Assembly: GCF_011682065.1 (NCBI RefSeq)
Contig: NZ_VUYU01000001.1
Location: 186,001 to 250,000 of the forward strand
DNA from: Massilia rubra
GTDB lineage: Bacteria > Pseudomonadota > Gammaproteobacteria > Burkholderiales > Burkholderiaceae_D
Direction: 5' to 3'
DNA length: 64,000 nucleotides
Shown: positions 1 to 8,939 of the stretch, piece by piece
How the letters are laid out: every line of letters begins with the position of its first letter
How positions within the stretch are numbered: position 1 is the first letter of the stretch
Position numbers and translations under genes: made by a program
Notes under the pieces: model-generated
What the model was told of the DNA's origin: nothing
The model's input: only the letters and a program-made list of their open reading frames with translations
Databases searched by the model: none

Positions 1-234
1 TTCGGCCACCGGGCCGGCGATGTCGAACACGCGGATCCGTTCGGGCGGCACCAGGCCGGCGAAGCTGCGCCGCAGGTCGATGATCGAGGCGCCCAGGGCG
101 CCGTTGAGTACCAGCCAGATTTCGTGTTCGCCGGCGTTGCGCGCCACGCCCAGCGCCAGGGCCAGCGAGTAGCGGCCGATGCCGCGAAAACGGCTTTCCG
201 ACTGGGCGCCCTGGAGGTCGATCACAATGCGCAT
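1..234 (-). CDS. Glycosyltransferase, N-terminal part only (runs off the window)
   Basis: The visible 78 codons begin MRIVIDLQGAQSESRFRGIG and continue with a Rossmann-type alternation of hydrophobic strands and helices. That opening is typical of large GT-B mannosyltransferase-like enzymes of O-antigen and capsule clusters. The start codon overlaps the methyltransferase stop as TGATG, so the two are probably translationally coupled. The remainder and the catalytic C-terminal half lie outside the window, so sugar specificity cannot be judged. The family call is made from the N-terminal signature and from its place behind a Wzm/Wzt exporter. Confidence 0.7.
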   Translation of the reverse strand, partial: MRIVIDLQGAQSESRFRGIGRYSLALALGVARNAGEHEIWLVLNGALGASIIDLRRSFAGLVPPERIRVFDIAGPVAE

Positions 235-1670
235 CAGTTCTTCCTTGAGTCGATAGCTTGTTTGAGTTCTTGGTAGATGCGTTGCGCGCGCGGCGTCAGG
301 TCCAGCACGCTGGTGCTGGGCGGGAACGGCGCCGGGGGCGGCGGCGGCGGGTTGTTGCCGCGCCTGAGCACGCCGTACAGGCGCGCGTGCAGGCCGGGGA
401 AGCGGCGCAGCACGGCCAGTGCGGTGCGCTTGGCGCGCGGACGGCGCAGCAGGGCGCGCATCAGCGACAGCAGCGGCGGCGTGACGCGGCGCTTGATGCC
501 GGGCCCGATGCGGCCGTCGCGCACGGCGTTGCGCAGGCGGTAGGCGTAGCCGGTGACGATCCGCAGCGGCGCGGTGACGCGCCATGAGGTGCTATCGAGC
601 AGTTCCTCGACGCGGCGCTGGTGCTGCGCGGCGCGCTCTTCGGCCGCGCCGATGCGGTGGGCCAGCGCATCGAATTTTTCCTGGACCGCCGCGTGGGTTT
701 GCTCGGCCAGCTGCGCTTGCTCCACCAACCGGGCTTGCAGGTGCGGCACGCTGTGCAGCGTGGGCGCCGCCTCGTCGTGGCGGCGGCGGTTGTCTTCGAC
801 GCCCTCGGCGATGCGCGCCAGGCCCTTGTGCAGGATGTCGAGCGCTTCGATGTCGGCCTGCTCGCGCCGCCCGACCCGGTCGCCCAGTTGTCCCAGCGCC
901 TGGTGCAGTTCGGCGCGGCGCACGCTGTCCTGGTGTTCGAAGCGCAGCGCCAGGTCGGCCAGGGAAATGCCGTAACTGGCGGCGAACGGCGCGGCGAACG
1001 GCGCCAGCACCTCGTCCGGCGCATTGCTCTGGCCGACCACCGCGTAATCGGGGCTGACCCCGTCGAGCACATCGATCAGGCCGATCGGCTTGCCCTCGTG
1101 TAGCTGCGCCGCTTCCTGCAGGCGCAGCACCTTCTGGCGCGCAAAGCCGGCAAAGCCCACCACGAACTCGAGCAGGGGCGGCGGAATCGGACGCAGGTGC
1201 GAGGGGTCCATGTAGAAGCTGGACGCGCCCACCACCAGGTTTTCGGGATTCGGCGTTTCCATCACCAACAGGCCGCCCGGCAGCAGCACCCGGCGCGCTT
1301 CGCGGATCAGGTCCTGCACCATCTCGAACGGAATGTGCTCGACCAGGTGGAAGGCCGAGACCATGGCCACGCTGGCGTCAGGCGTGGCGCGCAGCGCGGA
1401 CAGGGCGTCGGTCAGTTCGACGTGCAGGCCGCGTTCGCGGCAGGCCGCCAGCATGCCGTCGTCCAGGTCCACGCCGAACGGCTTGAAGCCTTGCTCGCCC
1501 AGCAGTTCGAGCCATTCGCCGCGCCCGCAACCGAGATCGAGCACCGTGGCGCCCGGATAGCGCGCGGCCAGCGGGCCGTAGAACGCTTGATACGCGGTCA
1601 GGCGCGACTTGATCAATTCGCGCGAACCGCGGTAGCGGTCTTCGAATGCGCGGTAAAAATTGTCGCTCAT
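234..1670 (-). CDS. SAM-dependent methyltransferase with C-terminal coiled coil, polysaccharide cluster
   Basis: 478 residues from ATG at 1670, which overlaps the Wzt stop as ATGA; a longer in-frame extension upstream would run inside wzt and is rejected. Residues about 55-65 read VLDLGCGRGEW, the class I SAM-binding motif, followed by an acidic strand (PFGVDLDD) and the post-motif strand VAMVSAFHLVEHI. Residues about 290-400 are Gln/Glu/Ala-rich heptads typical of a coiled coil, then a segment like those seen in glycan-modifying enzymes (SWRVTAPLRIVTGYAYRLR). By analogy with WbdD-type proteins it may methylate the chain end or act as a length-control scaffold beside the ABC exporter. That role is inferred from context, and no kinase domain is seen. 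Confidence 0.8.
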   Translation of the reverse strand: MSDNFYRAFEDRYRGSRELIKSRLTAYQAFYGPLAARYPGATVLDLGCGRGEWLELLGEQGFKPFGVDLDDGMLAACRERGLHVELTDALSALRATPDASVAMVSAFHLVEHIPFEMVQDLIREARRVLLPGGLLVMETPNPENLVVGASSFYMDPSHLRPIPPPLLEFVVGFAGFARQKVLRLQEAAQLHEGKPIGLIDVLDGVSPDYAVVGQSNAPDEVLAPFAAPFAASYGISLADLALRFEHQDSVRRAELHQALGQLGDRVGRREQADIEALDILHKGLARIAEGVEDNRRRHDEAAPTLHSVPHLQARLVEQAQLAEQTHAAVQEKFDALAHRIGAAEERAAQHQRRVEELLDSTSWRVTAPLRIVTGYAYRLRNAVRDGRIGPGIKRRVTPPLLSLMRALLRRPRAKRTALAVLRRFPGLHARLYGVLRRGNNPPPPPPAPFPPSTSVLDLTPRAQRIYQELKQAIDSRKN

Positions 1671-2887
1671 CGCAGGATCTCCACGCGCGGCTCGAGCCAG
1701 TTGGTGCCGACAAAGTATTTGCGGTTCATGTTCATGACGATGAACAGGAAGGCCAGGTCGCGCCATTCGTAGTTGCCGCCCAAATGGGTTTCGTCGCTGG
1801 TCAGCGCGGTGGTGAGCGAATAGCTGCCTTCGCCCAGGTTGAGCGGGAAGGCGAAGCGGAAGGTAATCTCTTCGCCGGCGGCCACGTCGTGCAGCGCCAT
1901 GTCCATGTGGTGGGTATTGGTGCCGTACATCTGCTGGCCGAGGCGGTCCTTGATCATGTAGCCGAGCACCAGGCGCGCAACCGGCCGGTGCACTTTGACC
2001 TGGATGCACAGGGTCACGGCGGCGCCGACATTGACCGTCTCGAGCGCGCGCCCGGCCTCGTCTTCCAGGGTGATGCGGGTCACGCTCGCCTCGCCGGTGC
2101 CGGAGCTGGTCTGGGTGCGGCCGGCCTCGGTGACGACCTGCTCGACCCCGGCGCCGTCGCGCGCGGCGATCAGGGCGTTGTAGTAGTCCATCACCTGTTC
2201 CGGGCTGCCCTGGGAAGCCAGGCGCCCGCCGTCGAGCAGCAGGGCGCGTTCGCAGATCGACTGGATCGCGGCGCGGTCGTGGCTGACGATGAGCAAGGTG
2301 GTGCCGAGCTTCTGGAACTGGCGGATGCGCTCGAAACTCTTGTGCTGGAAGTAGGCGTCGCCGACCGACAGCGCTTCGTCCACGATCAGCACGTCGGGCC
2401 GCTTGACGGTGGCCACGCTGAAGGCCAGGCGCATCTGCATGCCCGAGGAATACACGCGCACCGGCTGGTCGATGTACTCGCCGATGTCGGCAAAGGCTTC
2501 GATCTCGGGCATCAGGGCGCTGATTTCATCGACGGTCAGGCCGATCAGCTGGCCGGCCATGAAACAGTTCTGGCGTCCGCTGAAATCGGGATGAAACCCC
2601 ATGCCCAGTTCGAGCAGGGCCGCCACCCGGCCGGTGATCTGCACGCTGCCGGTGGTCGGGGTGGTGGTGCCGGTGATCAGTTTGAGCAGGGTGCTCTTGC
2701 CGGCCCCGTTGATGCCGATGATGCCGACCGCTTCGCCCGGCGCGAGCTGGAAGCTGACATCCTGGATCACCCATTTGAGGCGGTGGCGCTGGCCGAGGAA
2801 GGGCAGGACCCATTCCACCAGGCGGCCCCAGCGGTTACCGTATTGTTTGTAGGCCTTGCCCAGTTGATTGACGCGTATGGTACCCAT
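1667..2887 (-). CDS. wzt: Polysaccharide ABC exporter ATP-binding subunit (Wzt)
   Basis: 406 residues. The N-terminal half is a nucleotide-binding domain: Walker A GINGAGKST (near residue 60), signature YSSGMQMRLAFSVA, Walker B VLIVDEALSVGD and the switch His in LIVSHD. The C-terminal 160 residues (from about 240) form the extra beta-sandwich typical of Wzt proteins that recognise the modified chain end of O-antigen or capsule. ATG at 2887 overlaps the wzm stop as TGATG. With the permease it should export an undecaprenyl-linked glycan across the inner membrane. The C-terminal domain together with the adjacent methyltransferase suggests export gated by a terminal modification (inference). Confidence 0.93.
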   Translation of the reverse strand: MGTIRVNQLGKAYKQYGNRWGRLVEWVLPFLGQRHRLKWVIQDVSFQLAPGEAVGIIGINGAGKSTLLKLITGTTTPTTGSVQITGRVAALLELGMGFHPDFSGRQNCFMAGQLIGLTVDEISALMPEIEAFADIGEYIDQPVRVYSSGMQMRLAFSVATVKRPDVLIVDEALSVGDAYFQHKSFERIRQFQKLGTTLLIVSHDRAAIQSICERALLLDGGRLASQGSPEQVMDYYNALIAARDGAGVEQVVTEAGRTQTSSGTGEASVTRITLEDEAGRALETVNVGAAVTLCIQVKVHRPVARLVLGYMIKDRLGQQMYGTNTHHMDMALHDVAAGEEITFRFAFPLNLGEGSYSLTTALTSDETHLGGNYEWRDLAFLFIVMNMNRKYFVGTNWLEPRVEILR

Positions 2888-3687
2888 CAGAGTTCATCCA
2901 CCATTTCGCCGGAGCGCTTGCGGAACAGTAAAAGACCCATCAGGCAGCACAGCACGGTGAGGACCAGGATCGGCAGCATGCTGGCCCAGTCCGGCGCGCG
3001 GCCATGCACCAGGATGGTCTGGTAAGAGGCGATCACGGCGGCCATGGGATTGAACACCAGCAGTTCGCGGATCGGTTTCGGCAGCGCCGTGACCGGGTAC
3101 ACGATGGGGGTGAACCAGAACCAGAATTGCAGCAGGATGCCGAAGAACTGGCCGACGTCGCGGAAAAACACATTCAGTACGCCGAGCACCATGCCCAGGC
3201 CGATCGAAAACAGGATCTGCAGCGCCAGCACCGGGAACAGCAGCAGGTAGACCGCGCCGGGAAAGGTGCCGGACCAGACCAGGAAGGCGGTAAACAGGCC
3301 GAAGATGATGGCGAAGTTGACGCAGGCGTTGAGCACCACGATGATCGGCAGGCAAATGCGCGGAAACTGCAGCTTCTTGATCAGGTTGGCGTTTTCGATG
3401 AACACCGTCTGCGCGCGCGTGGTGATTTCGGCGAACAAGCCCCAGGTCAGCGCGCCGGCGCACAGGTAGATGCTGTAGGCGAAGGTCGAATTGACGCCCT
3501 GCAGGCGGCTGCCCATGACTTCGGAAAAGATCACGGTGTAGACGGTGATCATGGCCAGCGGATTGAGGATGGTCCAGAGCGCGCCGAACAGGGAATTGCG
3601 GTACTTGGACTGGAATTCGCGCTTGACGCTGCCGAGCACGAAGCCGCGGTAGCGCCAGACGCCGCGGAACATCGACAGCGAGATCAT
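2887..3687 (-). CDS. wzm: Polysaccharide ABC exporter permease (Wzm, ABC-2 type)
   Basis: 266 residues with six hydrophobic segments. The N-terminal amphipathic part reads KREFQSKYRNSLFGALWTIL, the conserved entry of ABC-2 polysaccharide permeases (RDLKxRYRxSxLGxLW type). The length fits the family (about 260). The protein is first in a tightly overlapping run wzm-wzt-methyltransferase-glycosyltransferase. A promoter with an extended -10 lies about 180 bp upstream. Confidence 0.93.
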   Translation of the reverse strand: MISLSMFRGVWRYRGFVLGSVKREFQSKYRNSLFGALWTILNPLAMITVYTVIFSEVMGSRLQGVNSTFAYSIYLCAGALTWGLFAEITTRAQTVFIENANLIKKLQFPRICLPIIVVLNACVNFAIIFGLFTAFLVWSGTFPGAVYLLLFPVLALQILFSIGLGMVLGVLNVFFRDVGQFFGILLQFWFWFTPIVYPVTALPKPIRELLVFNPMAAVIASYQTILVHGRAPDWASMLPILVLTVLCCLMGLLLFRKRSGEMVDEL

Positions 3688-3863
3688 GCGCGCGGGGCGC
3701 GGGGCGCGTGGTCTCTGGTGGGAAGCGCAGGCGCACGGGCGGCGAACGGCAAGGTCATGGTGTGGGTCGTTTATCAGGCAGTTGGGAAATAACAGCTCGG
3801 GGCCGCAAGCGGCCGCGCCGCGCCTGGAAGTTAACTTGGCTTGCCGGGGCTGCGGGGCGGAAG

Positions 3864-3891
3864 ATTATAGCATGCAGGTTTTGGACCACAA
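3864..3891 (-). promoter_or_regulatory. Probable sigma-70 promoter of the wzm operon
   Basis: Read on the minus strand, 3869-3864 is a perfect TATAAT preceded by TG in the extended position (ATGCTATAAT). A weak -35 (TTGTGG, 3891-3886) sits 16 bp upstream. Predicted transcription would start near 3857, leaving an untranslated leader of about 170 nt before wzm. This is sequence match only. Confidence 0.55.
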
Positions 3892-3947
3892 CGGGGCAAA
3901 AAGGAGGGTGGGGAGGGCGATGGTGCAGTGATGGGACTGTGTAATGA

Positions 3948-4110
3948 CTAAGTAAGTGCGCATAAATTCTTGTAATTTCTAGCTTCCATAAGCGGCGCCT
4001 TGCTGTGTTGCCCACCGCTAGCAGTGCTCGCACTGCGTCGCGGCGTGCGCCTTGCAAGGCATCCGCTTCTGTTCGCTATAAATCACAATAATTTCTGCAC
4101 ACTTACTTAG
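3948..4110. mobile_element. 163-bp palindromic MITE-like element
   Basis: The ends are CTAAGTAAGTGCGCATAAAT on the left and, read on the other strand, CTAAGTAAGTGTGCAGAAAT on the right. The match continues inward for about 56 bases per arm with around a dozen mismatches, meeting in a GC-rich centre, so the whole element can fold into one long hairpin. No coding capacity is seen. It marks the junction between the high-GC wzm side and the lower-GC toxin block. No clear target duplication is visible. It could be a miniature transposable element or a REP-type palindrome. Confidence 0.65.
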
Positions 4111-4806
4111 CATATTTTCTGTGATGGGCAATCACATGAACGCTTTTCCACCCGCTGCCAATCAACATAGCGGGGATCGACCTATTGCGTTTCGCAGGTG
4201 CGCTGGCGGTGCTGTTCTAGCATTAGCAGCACCTCTTGTTCCGCAAAATTCCCGCGCCTGACCGGGGCCCGTGTATGCCGTCGATATGCAAACCCCACCG
4301 ATCGATCTACCACTTCGTCAGAAAATCTACTTGGCGCTGCGGCTGCTTTTGCCACCTGTGATGGCAACTTGCGCAGCTTGGCGAAGACTTGGCGGTGACA
4401 GCTGGAATATGTGTCGGGCAGTTGCCTGCGATTCGCCATGGCTTTCAAAAAATGGCATGTCGCTGTTAAGATACCACCGTATAAAAGCTTGCGCTCATCC
4501 GGCTGGTCAAAAGCGGTTCGCTGGTTCCGGTTTGCTCGCCCATAGCCAGATAGCAAAATTTCCTGACCACATGCCGATTTAACACTAGTCGCTCATCAAA
4601 GCGCACGAGGGTGTCGATTGGATTTTTGAACTCTCTCGATAACGTTCCATTATGTATTCATGCAACCTGCGGCCAGTATGTATTCGTTATCCTGGCCGCA
4701 GAGCATTCATCAATCGATTTCATCGTTGTAAACGATATCTCCAATGAATATTAATCGCCCAACGACTTGAAGCTCTCATTTCGCTACTATTTTAAATCAT
4801 AGATAG
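4111..4806. other. Non-coding or degenerate stretch, no gene supported
   Basis: About 700 bases between the palindromic element and the immunity gene. Short open frames exist on both strands but none has a convincing start, ribosome-binding site or recognisable protein motif. Composition is patchy and looks like decayed coding DNA. The end nearest the immunity gene (4600-4806) is AT-rich and contains no obvious terminator hairpin. Confidence 0.5.
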
Positions 4807-5160
4807 TTACTGAAATTTCTCCAAGTCTGTGCTGCATAATTCTAAGTCTTCATTGTAGTACATCTTGGCGAAAAAATATTTTGCGTGCGGTACATAAACC
4901 TTACCTTCGTCAATAATTCCACCCACCGCTGCTACTACCCTTATTTCCACGAATGTAGGGAAATAATTGAATTGAATAACTCGAGCAATAATTTCGAGAG
5001 GGGTGCCGATGGGAACCTCAAAATTTTCATCATCAATTGAGCAAATTATATTGGAGCCACTTTTCATGCCGCAAAATTCAGCCCGTACATAAAAATCGCT
5101 AGTGATTTTTTCAACAGAAAGCGACTGATTTATATGATGTTCTAAATCATGTATTTTCAT
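4807..5160 (-). CDS. Small acidic protein, probable immunity protein to the RHS toxin
   Basis: 117 residues, not recognised by family. Its ATG overlaps the stop of the RHS gene as TAATG, so translation is almost certainly coupled. It is cytosolic (no signal peptide), rich in Ile/Val/Glu, with a predicted alpha/beta pattern (for example IARVIQFNYFPTFVEIRVV). AT-rich codon use matches the 3' end of the RHS gene and differs from the chromosome on either side. Position immediately after a polymorphic toxin C-terminus is the classic place for a cognate immunity gene. The function is inferred from that position and size, not from sequence family. Confidence 0.65.
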   Translation of the reverse strand: MKIHDLEHHINQSLSVEKITSDFYVRAEFCGMKSGSNIICSIDDENFEVPIGTPLEIIARVIQFNYFPTFVEIRVVAAVGGIIDEGKVYVPHAKYFFAKMYYNEDLELCSTDLEKFQ

Positions 5161-8100
5161 TAATGGCCCTTTCTCATAGCTTCGAAAATAACTTGCCCTT
5201 CTTCCCCCATATTTCCATAGAGTCTGTACCCACCCGAATCTCCCAAAATTTTTAGCTCATAAAGATACTTGGTGCCGCCGACCGTTTTTCCTCCCCCCAG
5301 GTGTTTAATGCCCTGCCCACCTTCGCCACTGGTGAACGTTTTCAAGGCTTTGGTCATTTTATCAAGCGCGCCTTTTGGAAGTTCATGTTTATCGGCCATT
5401 TTAGTGAGCGTCGAGAACAAATCTTTCTGTATCCAACCCGGTTGGGTGTATCTTGCTGCCGTAACAATGTCTTTCGCTACAACCGCACAAGCACAATTGT
5501 GAACAAATGCCTTCTGCTTCCCGGCAAAGTAAGTATGGAAGTCAGCAACAGTGAAATTATACGTAACTTCGTTCTTGCCGAGTGGGCGCAGCGACACTAC
5601 TATCAGTTGCTCATTAGACAGATTCTGCAATGTCATGCTAGTGGTAAGATCTTTGGAGTCAACCCATCCCTTGCCCAGGACCCAGTACGGATGATTATCG
5701 CTGACTTCCACACGTTCTTGATTTCCTTTGGAATCAAGGGTGACCAGCTCGTACAGTGCCTTCGGTTGCGTGATCATTACCTGAGTTACTGCTTTCAACC
5801 GCGTTTCACCAGTGTCCGGATCGCGCGCATAGACCATCTGCCCTACGCGGATCTGCTCGATTGGCACGGGGCCGAATTCTGTTTCCACTGGCGTTCCAGC
5901 AGGGAAGCAGCAGCATGCGTTGATGACGTTCTCGGCTCCTCTGAAAAATCCCAAGAGTTTGCCAAATTTGAGTCCAGGCAGCGGAAGGCCGTTTGACGCA
6001 ATCTCCGCCATGGTGCCGAGGTCCCTCTCGGCTGGCGATGGGCCGCCTGAACCTCCACCGATGCTGATGTGATTATCGCTAGGGCTGTAATTTAACGCCG
6101 ACGGTCCGAAGTCTGATGGTGAGTTTCGTGGCAGTTCTGGTTCCCGGTTTTGATCACTTGCCTTGATAATAACGATTCCGTAGCCTTCGGGGGTAGTTTG
6201 AGTAGCGCCGACAACTTGATTCGCGTCCGCCTGCGTGCCGCCACCGCCATCTCCACTGAAGGCATCTTCATCACACGGGTTTTTCCCTATTGTGTCGCAG
6301 AAACCGCTCGGATCAATCATTACCAGCGGATTATTTCGAACGTAGGAATAGCGATTGTATGACTGGATATTGGTGGGGTACGGTACAGATGGATCGGCTG
6401 ACATGAAACGGCCGATGGCAGGGTCATACACACGCCCGTTCATATGGATCAAGCCGAGTTCGTCCAAGTGTTCGTGGTTTGTAAAGCCACGGTCTGTCAG
6501 TTTGCCCACAATGGTGTTGTTTGTGTCGATTATTCCTGCAGGTGCACGGCGTTTGCCGAACGGTTCGTAAGCCATTCGCTCCACGACTGCGCCTGCCGCA
6601 TCGGTTACGGCACTGGTTGATCCCAGTTGATCGCGATGCATATACAGCGTGTTGGTTCCTGAAGTCGTCTGTGTGACGAGTGCGACAACGCCATCGGGCG
6701 CTGTGATGAAGTGCTTGTGTTCTATACTGCCATCGGACTTGATATCTTTTTCGTATGCCAGCCCCCCATTATTATCTGGATGCACGTATATGGTCGTGGC
6801 TGCTGGCGATACTTGTTTAACGCGCTGGTGGTCTGGGCCATACACGAAGCTGATGGTAGTAGCGGGGTTAGCCAGCGTAGTAGGCATGTCGAAACTGGTA
6901 TACGACGCGCTACGGCCTTTCGACGCGAGTACTGTTCCAGCGCTGTCGCGTTGCTCCTCTTTGATCACGTTGCCGCTCTGATCATAGGTGTACAGACGCT
7001 TGCCGCCGCCCGCCAGGCTAATCTCTGCGACCGCATGCGGGCGCGCGTTCACAGCACCATAAGTGTAATTACCCATGTCTGAACGTGAAGTAATGTTACC
7101 GATACTGTCATAGCCATAAGTTTGCGTCGACACGCCAGCACCGAGCGAGTTAACGGTATTGCTCGTCAGGCGATTGAGCGGATCATATAAAAACGTTTCT
7201 GACAGGTTTTGATTCGCGTCGTTACGCGTCAACATGTTCCCGCGTGGATCGTAGGTGAACGACAAATTCTGGACCGCGTTTCCAGGGCCCGCGTAGATGT
7301 TCTTTGTTCGACCCGTAGCGATATCAAAAATCTGCTGTACAACCACTCCGTTACCATAGGTTTGCTGAAGCAGGTGTCCCTGTGCATCAACGGCATTTGC
7401 TTGCCAATACATGGCGTTGGTTGCGTTGTTTCGGATCTCTTTTAGATAGCCGGAAGGGCTATAAAGGTGTTTCAGAGTCAGGCCGGTAGGATACACGATG
7501 GTAGCAACGCGGCCATCGGTACCGTAAGTTACCGCAGACACGTAGTCGCTATCAATCTTGGTCGTGCTCTGAGTCTGTCGCCCTGCGCTATCAAACGTGT
7601 AGTCGATTTTATATCCGTTGTCGGCGCTTGCTCTGCACATGCGCCCCTTGCCCATGAAACAACTGTCGTACGTCCATGTACTGACCAGATCAGCCTCCGC
7701 CCGGGTTAGCATGCGGCCGAGAAGGTCATAGGTCATACTTGTGACCTTGCTCTTCGCATCTGTCTGTTGGCGTACCCGGCCTAAGGCATCGTAAGAGAAA
7801 GACATCGTTCCCAGATTAGGATCGGACAACGACGTCTTACGACCGAGCGCGTCATACACAATGACGATCGTGTTGCCCTTGGGGTCGGTCGTCTTCGTCA
7901 GGTTGCCGAGCGGATCGTAGTTGTAGCTCAGCACATTGTTTTGTGCATCCGTGACCTTAAGAACCTTCCCCTGGCTATCGATTAGCCAGGTTTGAGTTTG
8001 CTTCAAGGCGTTGGTCGTCGTGGTCGTCAATCCGTTGTAGGATTTGCTGATAACGCTATTGTCAGGGCTTGTCGTGCTGAGCAATCGCCCCAACACGTCG

Positions 8101-8852
8101 TAACTGTTGACAGCCCACTGAATGGGGGCGTTTGCAAAATAAGGACGGCTGACGCGCGCGATACGCCCCTGTCCGTCGTATTCGGTATCTACAATGCTCA
8201 CGCCCGAGAAACCGTCTGTCTCTACACGAACAACCCGGTCCAGGCGGTCGAAGTAGGTCTTGACCCATGGGCCATTCGTGGTCGAACCGTCAGCCGCGAA
8301 TTGGCTCACCAGCACGAGATATCTTGCCTGTCCTGTACAGCTTGCGCCAGCTCCACACAGCAGGTATTGCCAGCGCATTATCGTTCCGTCAGCCTTCTTT
8401 TCTTGCGTCTTACGACCCAGGCTATCGTATTGCCATGTCGTCGATAAGCCATTTGAATCCGTATGGGATAGCGGGAGACTGGACGGCGTGAAGGCCGCTT
8501 GGACGACATGGCCTAAAGCGTTTGTAGTACTCGTCGGCAGCACGCCGTTGACATCGTACTGTAGCGTGTTGGTGGTATGTGCCGGAATAGCGCCTAAACC
8601 GGTTGCGCTTGACGATACTTGGGTCGTTAACAAATTGCCGAATTGTCCATACGTATATTGCGTGCGCAAATTCAGTTGTGCATTTTCGGGTTCCTGCACT
8701 TGCGCAGTCATTAATCCCGTGGCCTGCTCGTATTCGTAGTTTGTAGTGCGCGTGGTTGTTCCCGCATGCGCCATGCTTGCGAGGAATAAACCGCTTAGTG
8801 CCGTGTACATAAAGGGCCGTAGGCGGCGCTGTAAATTGATAGAAGACGGCAT
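5160..8852 (-). CDS. RHS/YD-repeat polymorphic toxin with Hint autoprotease and C-terminal toxin domain
   Basis: 1230 residues. The N-terminus has a Sec-type signal (hydrophobic YTALSGLFLASMAHAG, cleavage near residue 30). Residues about 35-790 hold many YD repeats of the type YDxLGRLTxxxDxxG that build the RHS shell. The conserved RHS core runs to about 851 (GLIHMNGRVYDPAIGRFMSADP ... PLVMIDPSGF). Residues 980-1119 are a Hint module: nucleophile in CCCFPAGTPVETEFG, the NHPYWVLGKGWV block, and terminal FHTYFAGKQKAFVHN followed by Cys, consistent with self-cleavage. The remaining 111 residues are the variable toxin tip. It ends YLYELKILGDSGGYRLY ... VIFEAMRKGH, a strand pattern resembling RelE/ParE-type mRNA interferase or gyrase toxins (inference). 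A Sec signal is unusual for type VI-delivered Rhs and fits export through the periplasm. Confidence 0.88.
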   Translation of the reverse strand: MPSSINLQRRLRPFMYTALSGLFLASMAHAGTTTRTTNYEYEQATGLMTAQVQEPENAQLNLRTQYTYGQFGNLLTTQVSSSATGLGAIPAHTTNTLQYDVNGVLPTSTTNALGHVVQAAFTPSSLPLSHTDSNGLSTTWQYDSLGRKTQEKKADGTIMRWQYLLCGAGASCTGQARYLVLVSQFAADGSTTNGPWVKTYFDRLDRVVRVETDGFSGVSIVDTEYDGQGRIARVSRPYFANAPIQWAVNSYDVLGRLLSTTSPDNSVISKSYNGLTTTTTNALKQTQTWLIDSQGKVLKVTDAQNNVLSYNYDPLGNLTKTTDPKGNTIVIVYDALGRKTSLSDPNLGTMSFSYDALGRVRQQTDAKSKVTSMTYDLLGRMLTRAEADLVSTWTYDSCFMGKGRMCRASADNGYKIDYTFDSAGRQTQSTTKIDSDYVSAVTYGTDGRVATIVYPTGLTLKHLYSPSGYLKEIRNNATNAMYWQANAVDAQGHLLQQTYGNGVVVQQIFDIATGRTKNIYAGPGNAVQNLSFTYDPRGNMLTRNDANQNLSETFLYDPLNRLTSNTVNSLGAGVSTQTYGYDSIGNITSRSDMGNYTYGAVNARPHAVAEISLAGGGKRLYTYDQSGNVIKEEQRDSAGTVLASKGRSASYTSFDMPTTLANPATTISFVYGPDHQRVKQVSPAATTIYVHPDNNGGLAYEKDIKSDGSIEHKHFITAPDGVVALVTQTTSGTNTLYMHRDQLGSTSAVTDAAGAVVERMAYEPFGKRRAPAGIIDTNNTIVGKLTDRGFTNHEHLDELGLIHMNGRVYDPAIGRFMSADPSVPYPTNIQSYNRYSYVRNNPLVMIDPSGFCDTIGKNPCDEDAFSGDGGGGTQADANQVVGATQTTPEGYGIVIIKASDQNREPELPRNSPSDFGPSALNYSPSDNHISIGGGSGGPSPAERDLGTMAEIASNGLPLPGLKFGKLLGFFRGAENVINACCCFPAGTPVETEFGPVPIEQIRVGQMVYARDPDTGETRLKAVTQVMITQPKALYELVTLDSKGNQERVEVSDNHPYWVLGKGWVDSKDLTTSMTLQNLSNEQLIVVSLRPLGKNEVTYNFTVADFHTYFAGKQKAFVHNCACAVVAKDIVTAARYTQPGWIQKDLFSTLTKMADKHELPKGALDKMTKALKTFTSGEGGQGIKHLGGGKTVGGTKYLYELKILGDSGGYRLYGNMGEEGQVIFEAMRKGH

Positions 8853-8902
8853 AAAGGCTCTATTTTGTTGTGTCGTTATAGGCTACTGCGAATGGATTCC
8901 AT

Positions 8903-8917
8903 GCCCCTTCCAGGGGC
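8903..8917. other. Short hairpin in the SpvB-RHS intergenic gap
   Basis: GCCCCT-TCC-AGGGGC is a perfect 6-bp stem in the 87-bp gap between the SpvB-like stop (8940) and the RHS start (8852). There is no U-tract, so it is more likely a processing or stability element than a terminator. Role unknown. Confidence 0.35.
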
Positions 8918-8939
8918 GTAGCAGTTCAGATACCCTGAA

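Noticed and set aside
234-2009. Longer start for the methyltransferase
   Set aside because: The extra N-terminal 113 residues overlap wzt in another frame and are Arg/His/Gly-rich noise; the ATG at 1670 overlapping the wzt stop is preferred.
4120-4136. TGTGA-N7-TCACA palindrome
   Set aside because: The spacer is 7 rather than 6, it is not upstream of a gene, and it lies beside the palindromic element; not counted as a Crp site.
4182-4556. 124-codon minus frame and overlapping plus frames
   Set aside because: No plausible start signal or recognisable motif; looks like decayed DNA. An IS origin was considered but no transposase motif could be aligned by eye.
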